DNA of 64,000 nucleotides from contig NC_134029.1 of NCBI RefSeq assembly GCF_964204645.1, forward strand, positions 16,138,450 to 16,202,449, read 5' to 3'. The DNA is from Tubulanus polymorphus (Eukaryota > Nemertea > Palaeonemertea > Tubulaniformes > Tubulanidae). The notes under the pieces are model-generated. The model ran no database searches. It was not told where the DNA came from and saw nothing but the letters and a program-made list of their open reading frames with translations. The number at the start of each line of letters is the position of its first letter. Positions within the stretch are counted from its first letter, which is position 1. Shown piece after piece: positions 1-12,163 of this stretch. Position numbers and translations under genes: made by a program.

Positions 1-29
1 TGTAGTTATAAAACCAGTGAATCGGCAAA

Positions 30-160
30 CTAGCATCGCTAGCGCCTTGGGGTAATGTTATGCTTACGCTCACGAAGTTCCGTGTTCGAGTCCCGATTTT
101 TAGTTACTTTTCAAGAGTTTCTAAGTCCAGGCAGTCAATGCGCATGCGCGACGAGTCGGT
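30..160 (+). repeat. tRNA-derived SINE-like piece
   Basis: GTTCGAGTCC at about 84-93 fits the RNA polymerase III B box (GWTCRANNC). An A-box-like TAGCGCCTTGGGG lies about 45 bases upstream. The following bases (tttctaag...gcgcatgcgc) resemble those after a second B box at 22534-22600, so these look like two diverged copies of one family. It is not a folded functional tRNA as far as I can see. Confidence 0.4.
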
Positions 161-180
161 TATAGGATCTAACATCTACC

Positions 181-935
181 CTGAATACCATTCGTTGTTA
201 CGGTTCCCTGCAACGTCTGACGCTAAAGTATCATATAGAGGTTAACTCCTGTTAATTGCAATGCAACAACTGATTTTAGTGTCAAATCAAACCATTGTAC
301 TAAAATGAATTAATAAGTTACCTTGTTGACTTTGAAAATGTGTTTTATAATAAAATTTTTGATGATTTAAATTGCGAACCGGAGATTTTATTGATTTGAT
401 TTGAATTGAATTGATTGCCACTATCAGGATTTACAATACGGACTAAATTAATAAAATGTGAAAATTCAATATGTCTCTCTAAAATTACTCTAAATGTTAT
501 TTTTGTTGATAAAATGCATAAATTTTTGTCAATTTTAACCGTAAGAATTTGAAACAAGAAAAATATCTGCATTTGCACAATGTCAGTCCAAGTTCATGTC
601 CGAATCCGTAATTTACACTCACATCATGCACCACGAAAAGCCACCATATTTGTTACGTTGCTTCACTGCAACTGTTTTTTGAGGCGACTAGTCAAAAGTT
701 TTGAGCTACTACGATCGTCAAAAACTACTTAGGATTACAAATTTATGCACAAACATTAGTCAACTTCCATCTGATTACAGAACAGTCAGTTCGAAGTAAG
801 TTGATGGTGTTTTAGGGGTGAAATAGACGCTCAAAGCCTCGTCCCTCAAAATGAAGGACGAAAATTAACCTTGTATGAGCACTTTCGCCCTAGACGTTGT
901 TTGAGGAACAACAGCTAGGTACTAGACTACCTTTT
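181..935 (+). repeat. Direct repeat A, copy 1
   Basis: This matches 2266-3005 in the same orientation with scattered substitutions and small indels, from ctgaatacca near the left edge to aggtactagactac at the right. No protein signal was seen in it. It flanks the foldback element together with copy 2. Confidence 0.85.
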
Positions 936-939
936 GAAA

Positions 940-1540
940 TAATCCAATTTAATGTATGTTTCGAGTGATTAATCAACATTATTTGAGAAAATAATTAATT
1001 TCTCCACAAATTTCGCCATTGGACGCCATTTCTCTGTATTGCACATGTGGCATGATAAGAGAAGGGGACCTACAAGGATTTATATAAAAATTTTTGATGG
1101 TTTTCCAACATGCATGTCAAATCTTCGTGCTTTCCATCATAAATAATGAAATAATAAAGTATGGATGAAGAAAAATGTGAATCAGTGTGGATTTCTTGAA
1201 TTTTTCAATTTCGTCGTTTCGGTTCGTTAGTTTGTGCTGTTGTCCTGGCCTCAGTCCACAGGTGCCAGCACCCTCCACAAGTTTTCAAAATGGCCGCCGT
1301 TGAATTGACGGCAATTTACTCTCACTTTACAGCCGATTTGCACATGGATTAAGAGCGTCAGGTGAGGTGTTATAGGTATCAAACAAACTACGAATCTGTT
1401 GTGCGTTGATAACAACAAAAATTAGATGGATATCTCAAAAGACCAGAAAATACCAGGCAAATTACTTGTGAGTCAAATTGACTCACGAAGATTTCATTGA
1501 AAAATGACCTTCCCATTCCTGACAGTGGTTTGTGAAAATA
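940..1540 (-). repeat. Dispersed repeat related to 20030-20730
   Basis: Positions about 970-1065 (gattaatcaacatt... catgtggcatgata) are the reverse complement of about 20485-20580. No open frame or known domain was seen. Confidence 0.55.
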
Positions 1541-2203
1541 TCTGATCGTGAAACTAAACCACAGACAGGTTACTGACTAGGTAGGCGGTAAAAGTGCAGA
1601 TCCGCACCTCTCGTAAATGGTTCAATCAATTACATTAAATATCACTGATTCAGACCCAAAATGTCATCAGCAATTCAGTACACTGGTTTATTTTATGGTA
1701 TCTACAATAGAAAGTACATTTTAGCCTGGATTTTGTCTCGAGATCGTCCCGATTTTTGAACCGGACGCCATATTGGATGGGTCAATCTAAAGTGAAGATT
1801 TTTTAGAATATTTGCTGAAACAATGTTTCATGACCCACTCATTTTAAGAAAAATATAAATTTCTTGCCTATTTCAACAATGATATCTTGAAATTTGGTTA
1901 GCATTAATAACCCCAGTGACAGTTGACAAAAATTTGATTAGTTTCATGTACTGATTACCTTCACATCGTTTCAGTAATAACTTAAAACAAATCTTCACTT
2001 TAGATTCCCTAATCCAATATGGCGTCCTATCGAACGATCGTCACGATTCTGAGATAAAAACCAAAAATCTGCTTTCTAGAAGAGATATCATGATATAAAT
2101 CACTGCATTGGATTCTGTGAGACATTCTGAAGTTAGAACAGTGATTTGTAATTCAGTAGATTGCGTAAGTCACGAGAGGTGCAGATCTGCACTTTTACCC
2201 CGA
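1541..2203. mobile_element. Foldback (palindromic) MITE-like element
   Basis: The left half (about 1585-1890) is the imperfect reverse complement of the right half (about 1895-2203). The outermost arms read gtaaaagtgcagatccgcac on the left, with the complement of gtgcagatctgcacttttac on the right. Further in, catattggatgggtcaatct pairs with the complement of agattccctaatccaatatg. The whole element could fold into one long hairpin. It has no coding capacity. The bases at 1541-1580 also match 20030-20072 in inverse orientation, so it is a dispersed family. Confidence 0.75.
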
Positions 2204-2265
2204 TGAGCTCGTAGGGTAGTTCCGGGAGTTTTCGTGCACTTAATGAATATTACCTACCTCCTTAG

Positions 2266-3005
2266 TCTGAATACCAGTCGTTGTTACCGGTTCCCTACAA
2301 CGTCTGACGCTAAAGTATCATATAGAGATTAACTCCTGTTTGCATGCAACAACTGATTTTAGTGCCAAATCAAACCTTTCTACTAAAATAGATAAATATG
2401 TTACCTAGTTGACTTTGAAAACGTGTTTTATAATGATATTTTTGATGATTTAAATCGGGAACCGGAGAATATATTGATTTGAATTGAATTGATTGTCATA
2501 ATCTGGATTTCCAATACGGACTGAATTAATAAAATGTGAAAATTCAATACGTCTCTCCAAAATTACTCTAAACATTATTTTTTGTTGATAAAATGCATAA
2601 ATTGTGGTCAATTTTAACCTCAAGCATTTGAAACAAGAATAATATCTGCATTGACATCAATGTCAGTCCATGTTCAAGTCGGAATCCGTAATTTACACTC
2701 CCATCATGCACCACGAAAAGCCGCCATGTTTGTTATGTTGCTTCACTTCAACTATTTTTTGAGGCGACTAGGCAAAAGTTTTGAGCTACTAGGATCGTCA
2801 AAAGCTACTTAGGATTACAAATATATGCATAAACAATAGTTTACTTCCATCTGATTACAGAACAATCAGTTGATGGTGTTTTAAGGGGTGAAATAGACAC
2901 TCAAAGCCTCGTCCCTCAAAATGAGGGACGAAAATAAACCTTATATGAGCACTTTCGCCCTAGACGTTGTTTGTAGAATGACGGCTAGGTACTAGACTAC
3001 TACCT
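2266..3005 (+). repeat. Direct repeat A, copy 2
   Basis: Diverged copy of 181-935 in direct orientation. The two copies bracket 940-2265, so the array could be a nested insertion, a tandem duplication later invaded, or two members of a dispersed family. Confidence 0.85.
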
Positions 3006-3422
3006 ACTCAGATTGAAAGCACTTACATGTCCAAATTAGCCACTAGGTGGTAGTGGCATCCTTGGGATAACCCACTGGAAAAAAATCCCAACCCATGTCA
3101 TGTCGGTAGTTTTCGCGCACTAGCGTTAGTTTTCGCGCAACTCGGGATTTTGGAGTATTAAAATTAAGATTGCGAATTGTAAAGGAAAATTGAAATGGTA
3201 AACCAATGGTTATCACGGTATGTGTGACTAAATATTTGAACAATTATGAACATGATAGAGTCATCTAATAAAGCATCATAAACATTTTATGTATGCTTAA
3301 TTAACATACACCTTCCTACTTCGAATGAACTATGAATGGGTTGTAAAGGAGGACGGCTTTAATTTTCTCAACATCTTCGACTTTGCATTTGAAACCAATA
3401 GTGCATTTTTGTTCGGGCCCTG

Positions 3423-3695
3423 TTATACGGTTTCCACCACCAAACAGGTCCTGATATAAAGCTTGATAACCGCCAACGCCTCTGCCTCCGTTCGTCTGAT
3501 ATACGCAACTATGCGCTTACTTGCCCTGTCAAGGACCTTTAGGCCTATAGCATTCAGATCTCTGATATTTTCGGGTTCATATTCGCATATGTACCCTCCT
3601 CCTACGTCTAGCGCCTTGGTCAGAGAATGGTGGTGCATCCCAACAGTGTGCACTGGGCTGATGAAAATATTCGTTATACTAAAAAAGAAAAATGA
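3423..3695 (-). CDS. Unrecognised ORF fragment
   Basis: An open frame on the minus strand encodes a hydrophilic peptide including YICEYEPENIRDLNAIGLKV and DRASKRIVAYIRRTEAEALA. A possible acceptor (tcttttttag) lies just upstream at about 3687. The composition looks protein-like rather than random (E, K and R rich helices), but I recognise no family. It could be one exon of an unknown gene or a transposon remnant. Confidence 0.25.
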   Translation of the reverse strand, partial: SFFFFSITNIFISPVHTVGMHHHSLTKALDVGGGYICEYEPENIRDLNAIGLKVLDRASKRIVAYIRRTEAEALAVIKLYIRTCLVVETV

Positions 3696-3908
3696 CGTAT
3701 TGAGCGAACAACGAGATGGAAAATCAAATTCTATTTGATAATTCTTATCATGAAAAGTCTATGAACATAAACAAATCGGCAAAGGGTTTTGAAATATAAA
3801 CAAGTGTAGATATATTTTGTTTTATAATTATTTAAATATACCGTGTATATAATAACATAAGGACCCAATGGTTCTGTGCACATTGCACGTGAACCACTGA
3901 ATACTAAA

Positions 3909-4455
3909 TTATGATTGGTGATACCATTTATTCAAAATTATTTGACGCACATGATTTTTCAATTTATTATTCGCATTTTCGGTGAAATGGACCCCGTCGG
4001 ATGGAAGGCGAGTTTGCCAAGTATTATTTCTACACCCCAGATCATAAAACTTCCACACCTTAACTAAATTCCCATCTACATCCCCAAATAGATACCCATT
4101 AAAATTATCAATCTTCTTATTGAATTCACTCGCACTACTTTTTCTAGTTGATGTTCTTTTATATAGGGGCAAACAAACAAAATCTGATAAGTAGTGCCGA
4201 GTAGTGCTCTTATTAATCATGCAATCGTATGTACATATGACACGCGTGTCTGTTTCACCGTCTAAGTCGTTTCCCCCCACTAAAATTATAATTAAATCGT
4301 AAAAGTTATTTTTGACCTCCATGATTTTTCTATCTATGTCGACTATCTTCACGCCACCATAACCGTAAAAATCAACACCAATTTCCAGATGTTCGAAATC
4401 CCATGTATTCGAAAGCCGACTTATAAAGCTATCACCAAAGACTGCTGCTTTAAAA
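3909..4455 (-). pseudogene. SGNH/GDSL hydrolase domain fragment
   Basis: Read on the minus strand from about 4455, the frame shows block I (FKAAVFGDSFISRL, the nucleophile serine), block III (IILVGGNDL, oxyanion Gly and Asn) and block V (SDGVHFTENA, the Asp/His pair). This is a complete SGNH esterase triad in about 175 residues. A stop lies immediately upstream at about 4467, so there is no N-terminal start and the copy is a fragment. SGNH domains of this kind are carried by several retrotransposons (DIRS/Ngaro-like and some LINE ORF1 proteins), which is the likely source. A host exon is less likely. Confidence 0.6.
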
Positions 4456-4516
4456 GTAACGTAAAACTAACTATAGCTCGTTGCGGGAGTAGCAAGTTAA
4501 TATTTTCAACAAAAAA

Positions 4517-4880
4517 AAATATCAAACATTTTATGTATGTTAAAACTAGATCGAGGATGTCGCATTGATGGTACGAAATAATTAACATCATAAACATTTT
4601 ATGTATGTTAAAACTGGATCGAGGATGTCGCATTGATGGTACGAAATTATTAACATCATAAACATTTTATGTATGTTAAACCTGGATCGAGGATGTCGCA
4701 TTGATGGTGAGAAATTATTAAAATGATAAACATTTTATGTATGTTAAAACTAGATCGAGGATGTCGCATTGATGGTAGGAAATTATTGACATCATAAACA
4801 TTTTATGTATGTTAAAAACTAGATCGAGGATGTTGCATTGATGGTACGAAATTATCAACATCATAAACATTTTATGTATG
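4517..4880 (+). repeat. 68 bp tandem repeat, about 5 copies
   Basis: Successive units start with acatcataaacattttatgt at about 4585, 4653, 4721, 4789 and 4857, plus a variant first unit. The core CATAAA-cat-TTTATG is a 6 bp stem with a 3 base loop. The same core followed by atgct occurs alone at 3270-3290. Both open frames read across the array are artefacts of the repeat. Confidence 0.9.
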
Positions 4881-6684
4881 CTACTGACACAAAGCAAAGA
4901 GAATTCCATAGACAAAAAGTGCACCAAAAGTCCAAATCATCTAATGACTCATCGCTATCATCAAACCCAATGTCCGTGCACTGTTTATGAAACCAACGAG
5001 GGCAGTGATCACAACCAACACATGCTGCAATTTTTTCCTCAAGGAATTCCTTTTTGCATTTTTGGCAAACATTTTCATCATTCTTGGCTGTTCTCGTTGA
5101 CTTCAGTTTTTCTTTGATCTCTTTTTTTGTGCTTCCTCTGACTGTTTATTGAAGAAAGCCATCATTTGGTCACCAGTCAAGTGCTTTGAAGGGAAATCTG
5201 CCCTAGTTTTTTTTCGAGTGTCTTTCTTGAATCTTCTTCCACAGTTCGGGTATGTTAATATCTCATCGAATGATGACGATTTATTGGGTGGTGCGGATGA
5301 GGTTGAAGATACCGAATGTAATGAAGGCTGTGGACTAGGTACAGATGATGATCAAATTGTCTTTGCTTTGATTGTCTTCCAGATGACAAATAAGGCGTCA
5401 TCTTCAAGATCATAACCTTCGGCAAATCTTCTATTAAAAATATTGCATTGCTCAGAAGACAGCGCTTCCTCGAACATCGTCAGTGCAGTGAGTTCAGAGG
5501 TTTCACTTAAGATAACATCTACACTGGCCTAGGTTTTGAATTAATGGTACTTTGACCTTCATCATTCTGGTCACCCCATGCCATTGAAGGTGCCATCTTA
5601 GCTACCTTTATGGCTTCTGGGTCGAATGGAAATATACCAGTTGCACGAAAGCCATTTATGATATTAGAAAGCTTCAAACCAGGCATTACAAAAAACGGGA
5701 GAAAAACACTTTTTCGTAACTTGATGTCCATCGTGGGAATCACGGTAGAGTTTTACCTGCTTCCTCCAAGCTGGCTTGAAAAAACTTACATCGAGTTGTT
5801 GAATTACGTGACTAGCATGTGGGGGAAAACAATACAATTAAATACCCTCACTACTACAAAATTTACTTATTTCGAAATCAAAATGACTTGAGTGGCCATC
5901 AAGAAGAAGTAAGACTGGTCTCCGTTTTGGTATGTTCGCCACAAAGTGATTTGCAAGCCATCCATAAAATAGAGGGGTATCTATCCATGCATTATCACTG
6001 CAACCAAAGTATGTGCCTGGGGGAGAACCAGTGATCGGATTATACCGAAAACGTCAGCCAGGAAAAATCAACATAGGTGGAATAGCGGAACCAACTGCAC
6101 TGGCACAGGCACCTAAAGTTATTTGAGTCCTGTCCTTACTAACTACATTATACAACGACTTTCCTTGTATACCAATGACAAATGCCACTTGCATCAAAAT
6201 TGTAAATGCGACTACCATCATTAACTTAATCCTTGCCGTCCTCGAGACGTGTTACCTCTTTCAAAAAATTGGAAAACCAACAACCAATAACCTCCAATGA
6301 TCTAGGTACCGAGAGATTTTCAGAGGATTTGACGACAAGGTGTGGATGGCGTTTCATGGAGAGATAGTACCAATCCTTTCCAGGTTTGTTATCTTTGAAT
6401 ATGGTCTTTTTGTTATGCGCATTCAGACAGCGTTGGACGGTATCTAAAAGTTCTTCTATGGTTCTCCCATAACCTATTTTCGCCATACTCTCAATCCAGT
6501 TACGCAACTTGCTATCAACCTCCTTTCCTAATATGGGCTGTGGGCCACTCCACTTTTCGATTACTTTCGGCGCTTCAGCAAGTCTGTCTCTTAAAGTAGC
6601 CTCTGGTATAGCATATGCCTGAGCAGACGCCCGAATGCTAGTTCCCGTTCTGATAAGTTTAATCGCTTTTCTAATGTCATCCAC
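4880..6684 (-). pseudogene. pogo/Tigger-like DDE transposase with C-terminal PHD-like finger
   Basis: The transposase would excise and insert a TA-targeting pogo-superfamily element. The N-terminal open part (6684-6226, 152 aa) has a psq-type helix-turn-helix (AIKLIRTGTSIRASAQAYA) and a CENP-B-like second helix pair (GYGRTIEELLDTV). Downstream the catalytic core survives in several frames: NFDASGI (first Asp, about 6195), LLLLDGHSSHF (second Asp, about 5890) and HASHVIQQLDVSFFKP (third Asp, about 5790). NIINGFRATGIFPFDPEAI follows in the 5743-5519 frame. About 200 codons later comes CVGCDHCPRWFHKQC, with FWCTFC at about 5010-4905, a PHD-like zinc finger. Stops at about 6050 and 5840 plus frameshifts make it inactive. 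Confidence 0.85.
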
Positions 6685-6699
6685 GGAATATGATCGCCT

Positions 6700-8650
6700 A
6701 TAAGGGCCCCTTGCTTTCCTAAAATTTTCAATTTCAAACTTTAAACTGAAATCGCCATAAAACTACATTATTTACTTTACTTGTAGGTCATAGTTGTTTA
6801 AATGATATCGACCCAATTTCATTTGGCCTCAATCGTGAATGAAAGAGTTCCAACTGAAGAAAATGAATACATTATTTCAAAATCGTGTGGAAATAGGCTA
6901 ACAGCAAGAATGTGCTTGTGTTCATGAGATTTTATATGAAGGTGGTTAGAAATTAGATTTAATCCCATTACACTGACAGTGCTTCGTCTAGCATTAAAAA
7001 AGGGCAGGGTGCTGATTTCAAGTAAGGGCATTTTTGTGCGTGATTCCATTGGCGCAAGGGCACATAGTAACGCACTCACGTCTGTTTTAGGGGCAACCTG
7101 CAATGTTCCCTATTGCATAGAATTGAGGTGCCCCCTACTACGATTGAGGACTAGAAACTATGTTTAACTCTGATTTTGCCATGAGTGACACACTTGACAT
7201 CCATAGGTGTACATCCTTACACCTATGCCTGTCAATGAACAAAAGTTAATCAATAAGATAAGGCTTTCAAAATGATTTGGAAAACCAGTTGCAGACAAAA
7301 AATAGCAGAAAAAAGCAATCCCAAAAAGCAAATGATACAGCGAAAAAAGCCAGCAATAGTGTATAGGCCTACATGAACTTGCATATTCTTAATCTTAGAA
7401 ATATCAAATTAATTGATTTAAATTGATAGTGTTAGTGATTGGCAAGTAACTGTTGATAATTGGTAAAGCAGCCAGCTTAAGAACACATTATTGCTATTAG
7501 GGTACTCAAACTAATTGTCTCTGCGAGTCTCTCTGTGAGTTCACCGAAAAGTTTTTCACCTTGTATATATAAAATTTGTCTAACAGTCTAGATAAAAAGA
7601 TCCAGAGCATCACGATGTGTTCTAAAAGAAACAATCCATCAAATATACACTACCAGCTTTACAACGGCAGTTGCTAGAATGATTGGCGGTAGTTTGGAAG
7701 TCAGCCAATTTCCTGGAAGCTTAAACTAGGCAACGCGTCTGAGGTACGTTTTCACACGATGCACACTGACTGCAGTACATTTAAATATAATCACTGATCA
7801 CATGAGCTACTATCATTAATATCATACGAGATATTTCATAGCTGTCGCAGGATTCTTACTAACAGTCGGATGCGTCGGCTTATTTTGAAAGCCCTGACTC
7901 ATTACTCGTGACTGAAAAGGGCAGGAGGGCGGACCTACGGCAAGTGATGGGGGCACAAGGGCTAGCATGGGACACATCTGAAGGGCACAAGGGCGGCTAT
8001 TTTCGGGGCGGGGCGGACGGCCCCTCTATTTTTGGCTAGATGAAGCACTGACTGACTTATTCCACGCCAATCTTGAGAAATTTCCGTTTATCCAGAGTAT
8101 CAAATTGAAACGAACAGTAATTAGCAATTGCACATTCTCATTGTACCCAAATAAAGAAACCAAAATTATACAATTTAAAGATTCTTACGAATTATTCTTT
8201 GTACATGTACGAAGCATTTTGTCTGAAAATAAATTCAAGTATGGCAAAATAATCAATATTCTGATTTTTAATTCTCGTTTCCCCTCATCATTCAAGTCCA
8301 TGTGTTGATCTTCTAAGCTGTCACTTGAAAAAGAAAGTATCTTTCAGGAATAATGATATGTAATGGAGTAAACTGGTTAAAATGATCCACTAAATGTAAA
8401 ATCCACTAAAATATGGTGCGTTTATTGCGTGTATGTAACATGTATAGGTTACCCAAATTGCAGGCAGAAAAAGAATTATTCAAACACATACTCACCTTAT
8501 TATAACTAGGAACCGCCGAGTAAAAGTGACACTAAGAGAATCCGCAGAGATCCTGAAATCTGAAAAAATTGATAAGAATTATTGCTGGAAAATCAAAAGT
8601 CTTTTGGTTAAGGGTAGGGTTTTTTCTATTTCTTTAATTTAAACATCCTA
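6700..8650. other. Non-coding, repeat-like sequence
   Basis: No convincing gene was seen. Short frames at 6979-7167 and 8105-8308 show no domain or splice support. 8570-8615 (gataagaattattg...aaaatcaaaagtctttt) recurs in direct orientation at about 19142-19180, so at least part is dispersed repeat. Confidence 0.5.
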
Positions 8651-8722
8651 CTAACAGTGAATAACAATTTGACTGTCAGACCATAGGATGGTCTTCACAA
8701 TCTGAGCAGATCTACATCTGAA

Positions 8723-9630
8723 CTCTACGATCCGCTCGGGTTACCCTCACCCGTACACATACGCGCGAAAACGTTCATTCAAAAGCTATGGCTCGGAAAA
8801 TTGAACTGGGATGAACGTTTGCCCGAAAATCTCGCGAACGAATGGAGAAATATATATCCCGAACTCGAAAACGCTAGGGATATATCTTACAAGCGGAAAT
8901 ATTTCGATACCGGAATATGCGATAATTGCGAATTGCATATGTTTGCCGATGCAAGCACTGTTGCGTACGGTGCTGTTGCCTATCTGAAACGCATTTCCGA
9001 TAATAACGTATCAATTGTTATGGCTAAGTCGCGAGTGAAACCGTTAAAAGAGATCACGTTACCACGAATGGAGCTCATGGCAGCTCTCATTGCGACGCGA
9101 CTATCGAAATTTATCGTGGATTCGCTGACGAAATCTCAGATTGTGAAGACCATCCTATGGTCTGACAGTCAAATTGTTATTCACTGGATTAGAAGTCAGA
9201 AAAAGCTACCCGTATTTGTTGAAAACCGCGTAAAGGAAATTCGAATGAGAGATTTCGACGATATCAAGTATTGTTACACGAAAGACAACCCAGCCGATTT
9301 ACTCACACGTGGAGTAAAAGCGACCGAACTTCAAAATTCGGATCTGTGGTGGAACGGTCCACATTGGCTTCCGAACGGCGATTGGCCAGTATGCGAAATG
9401 TTTGATGAGCCTATTACGCATGTCACCCAGCTCACCTACGACGAGCCGCAACTCGTCTGCACTACTGCGATCACAGACATATGCGGATTACATAACATAA
9501 TCGAAATCACCGAATTCGCGACGCTACCAAGATTGTTACGCGTTACCGCTCTCGTCATGAAATTTATAACGCGACTCAAAGGGAATAAAAGTACCCGTCA
9601 CATTTCGGTACCGGACTTGCGTCTAGCAGA
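8723..9630 (+). pseudogene. BEL/Pao pol fragment: RT C-terminus and RNase H
   Basis: The frame opens inside pol with LYDPLGLPSPVHIRAKTFIQ, the segment after the BEL reverse transcriptase. It continues through the RNase H-like core: LHMFADASTVAYGAVAYL, LMAALIATRLSKF, LWSDSQIVIHWI, then NPADLLTRG and the WWNGPHWL signature. The residue order and wording closely match 39811-40470 of the complete BEL element. There is no start codon, LTR or RT active site, so it is a fragment. It stops where minus-strand BEL integrase sequence begins (about 9630), and a 49 bp inverted copy of its own RNase H sequence lies at its left edge. Confidence 0.85.
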
Positions 9631-9635
9631 CAAAC

Positions 9636-12163
9636 GCGTGCGGGAGTGAAGTTAGTCTTCTACCGTTTATTAGGTGAGATGGTGTCAAGGGTTCCAATTC
9701 GTTTACGTCGGACGACACATATGTTAGCGGGCGGTCATTAACGGCTGCTTCGACTTCCGTAAGCAGGGTGTTCAATTCGTCGGCCGTTACGGATGTTCGT
9801 CCTAGCGTTTTCTTGATCGCATTTTTCGTGACGCCGATTAGTCGTTCGTAGAATCCCCCGAACCATGGGGCGCGTTTGGGAATAATTTGCCATTCCTCGT
9901 ATTATGAGAGAAGGAAATCTTTTACGGTTTTCTCCTCCTGTAGTTTCACGATAAAATCGGCGGCGTTTGTGAAGGTTGACCCATTGTCCGATATCATTAA
10001 TCGCGGTATGTAATTCGGATCGTCGTCTGGTATCTCTTCGATAAAGTCTCTTGCACACTGCTCTCGAATAATGTTGTCATAATGCTCTAGTAAATCTGAT
10101 GATAGGTTGTGTATCATCGCGCGTGTTCGTCTCTTGCATACACTGTAATTTGACGGAAGTGCTTCGTGATCACCTTTCCACGGTAGAGCCGCCACGTATC
10201 TTCCATCTCCATCCCGACGAAGTTTTTCGGAACGATAATTGAGATACGATGTAGGTTTCGAGTCGTTTTCGTCCTTTATCCCTATTGTCTCGAGGTCCCA
10301 GTAGCGAGATAGGTTTTCCTCTTCGTGAACAGGGCTCGTTAGAAGCTTAAAGCAAGTGGTCATCACCGTCGTTGATGGGAAATCTGTTGGTCCTGACAGG
10401 AGATAACCCAATTTTGAGGCAACAGCTGTGGGGCCCTGTCCTCTGATGACCTTATCTTCGACTACGGACCAGTAATGGTCTGCACCTGTCAGGAGGTCAA
10501 TTTCAAACGAATCGGTCGTAGCGTACGGGGCCAACTCAATTTTCTGCAGATAATCATAATTCGTTGCTGCCTTGTATACATAGTTTTTCATCGGTGTTGA
10601 GATCTTGGGTACGATAAGAGCACGTATATCGATGGCTCCCGATGGCGTTTGTAGTTTTAGGTCAGTCACCCCAACTGATTGGATGCCAGATGTGTTGGCG
10701 CCAAATGCCGAAACGCATATAGTTTCCCGGTCGATGAGATTTAGGTCGATCGGAAGTCTTCTAGCGGCATCGTGAGAGATAAAAGAACGCTGCGCTCCCT
10801 CGTCGAAAAGAATGTTTACGATAGTGGATCCGGAGTTTGCCGAAATTGAACCCACAGCTGTTTTCAATATGACTGTTCCAGATGTTGGTGTCAATTTGGC
10901 CTCTACGATGGTGGGATTCTGCTTCACTGACCCGTTCCCATGGCCTTCTCTCTCAGTGCAAAGTAGTGTGTGGTGTCGCCGATTGCATATTCTGCAAGTC
11001 CACCTTGAGTTGCAATTACTAACTTTGTGGGTTCCAAGACAATTAAAACATAGTCTGTTTTTTCGCACAATTTCTTCTCGCTTTTCTGGCGACGTGACGA
11101 CGGTGCATTCAATAGGTGTGTGGTTTCCTCTACAAAATTGACATTTTCTGATTGGTCGGTCACCCGGTCGTTCGCGTCGTTCGGGGTGTTGATTCCGAGT
11201 GATGAATGCTGACACAGATGGTAATTCATATACACTGGTAGGCCTATCTGACGATTCCGCTTCTGAAGCTTCTATTTCTTTCTTCAGAGCCTGTCGAAGC
11301 GTAGTGAGCGTCCAGTCTGTGTTGCCATTCCCACGAGTAAGCTGTTTCCTTACTGATCCGGGTATTTTTTCGAGTATAATTGGGATGAGAAGATCACCAT
11401 ACCCGTCTTCTGTCTACCCTAGAGCATTCAAACCGCGAATGTAACTTTCTAAATTATCCGAAAATATTTTCAATTGAGTGATGTTTTCTCCTGGTTTAGG
11501 GAGCTCCCATAAAGCTTTCATGTATGAACTTACGATTTTCTGTGGCTGGCCATATCGTGTCGTGAGCAGCTGTAACGCGTTGAGATAATTTGCATCGGTT
11601 AGAGCTAACCCTTCGATCGTACGCGATGCCTCTCCGGTTACTAATCCTCTGAGGTACTGAAACTTGACGACATTATCGAGATGTTGATCGTTATGGATAG
11701 CTGAGTTGAAACTGTCCATGAAACCTTGCCAAGTGAGTATATCACCGTCAAACTTGGCGAGGGTGAGTTTGGGCAAGTTTAGCGTCTTGGATGTCCGTTG
11801 GGTGGTGGAGATTTCACTTACATTAAATGTTGATGTATCGGCGCCTGGAGAGGTTTCAATCCGTTTCCGTTCGAGAAACTTTTTTAATTTTTCATTTTTG
11901 CTGATAATGTCCGTACTATAGTCGTCGGCTTCGATTATCGCTCGTTCTAGATCATTATCCTCAGTCATTTCGATTATGCCGTTATCTAATTGTTGAATGT
12001 TGCGTAACTTGGTCGTGATTAAGTCGATTTTGGTTTCCAATTCATCGAGTACCGCCTCAGCCCCGGAGACAGCCTTGTTTAATAATCCACGGTAGGCTCC
12101 TCTTGATTTTCTCTGTCTTTCGATTGTACATGTATTCGTTTGCGGGTGTGCAGTTGTAGCCAT
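9636..12163 (-). pseudogene. BEL/Pao gag-protease-integrase with internal deletion
   Basis: A single frame runs from ATG 12163 to about 9636 with two stops (about 11412 and 9899). In order it has the DUF1759 gag region (LPKLTLAKFDGDILTWQGFM, then FQYLRGLVTGEA), two zinc knuckles (CQFCRGNHTPIEC; CFNCLGTHKVSNC) and an aspartic protease (NILFDEGAQRSFISHDAARR). After IEEIPDDDPNYIP it jumps directly into integrase (RLMISDNGSTF, then PWFGGFYERLIGVTK and DRPLTYVSSD). Reverse transcriptase, RNase H and the integrase N-terminus (several hundred codons) are missing, yet the joint keeps the frame. The 5' LTR lies just upstream. Confidence 0.88.

Noticed and set aside
4421-4927. Minus-strand frames with repeated IHKMFMM peptides
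   Set aside because: Translation of the 68 bp tandem repeat, with no independent coding evidence.
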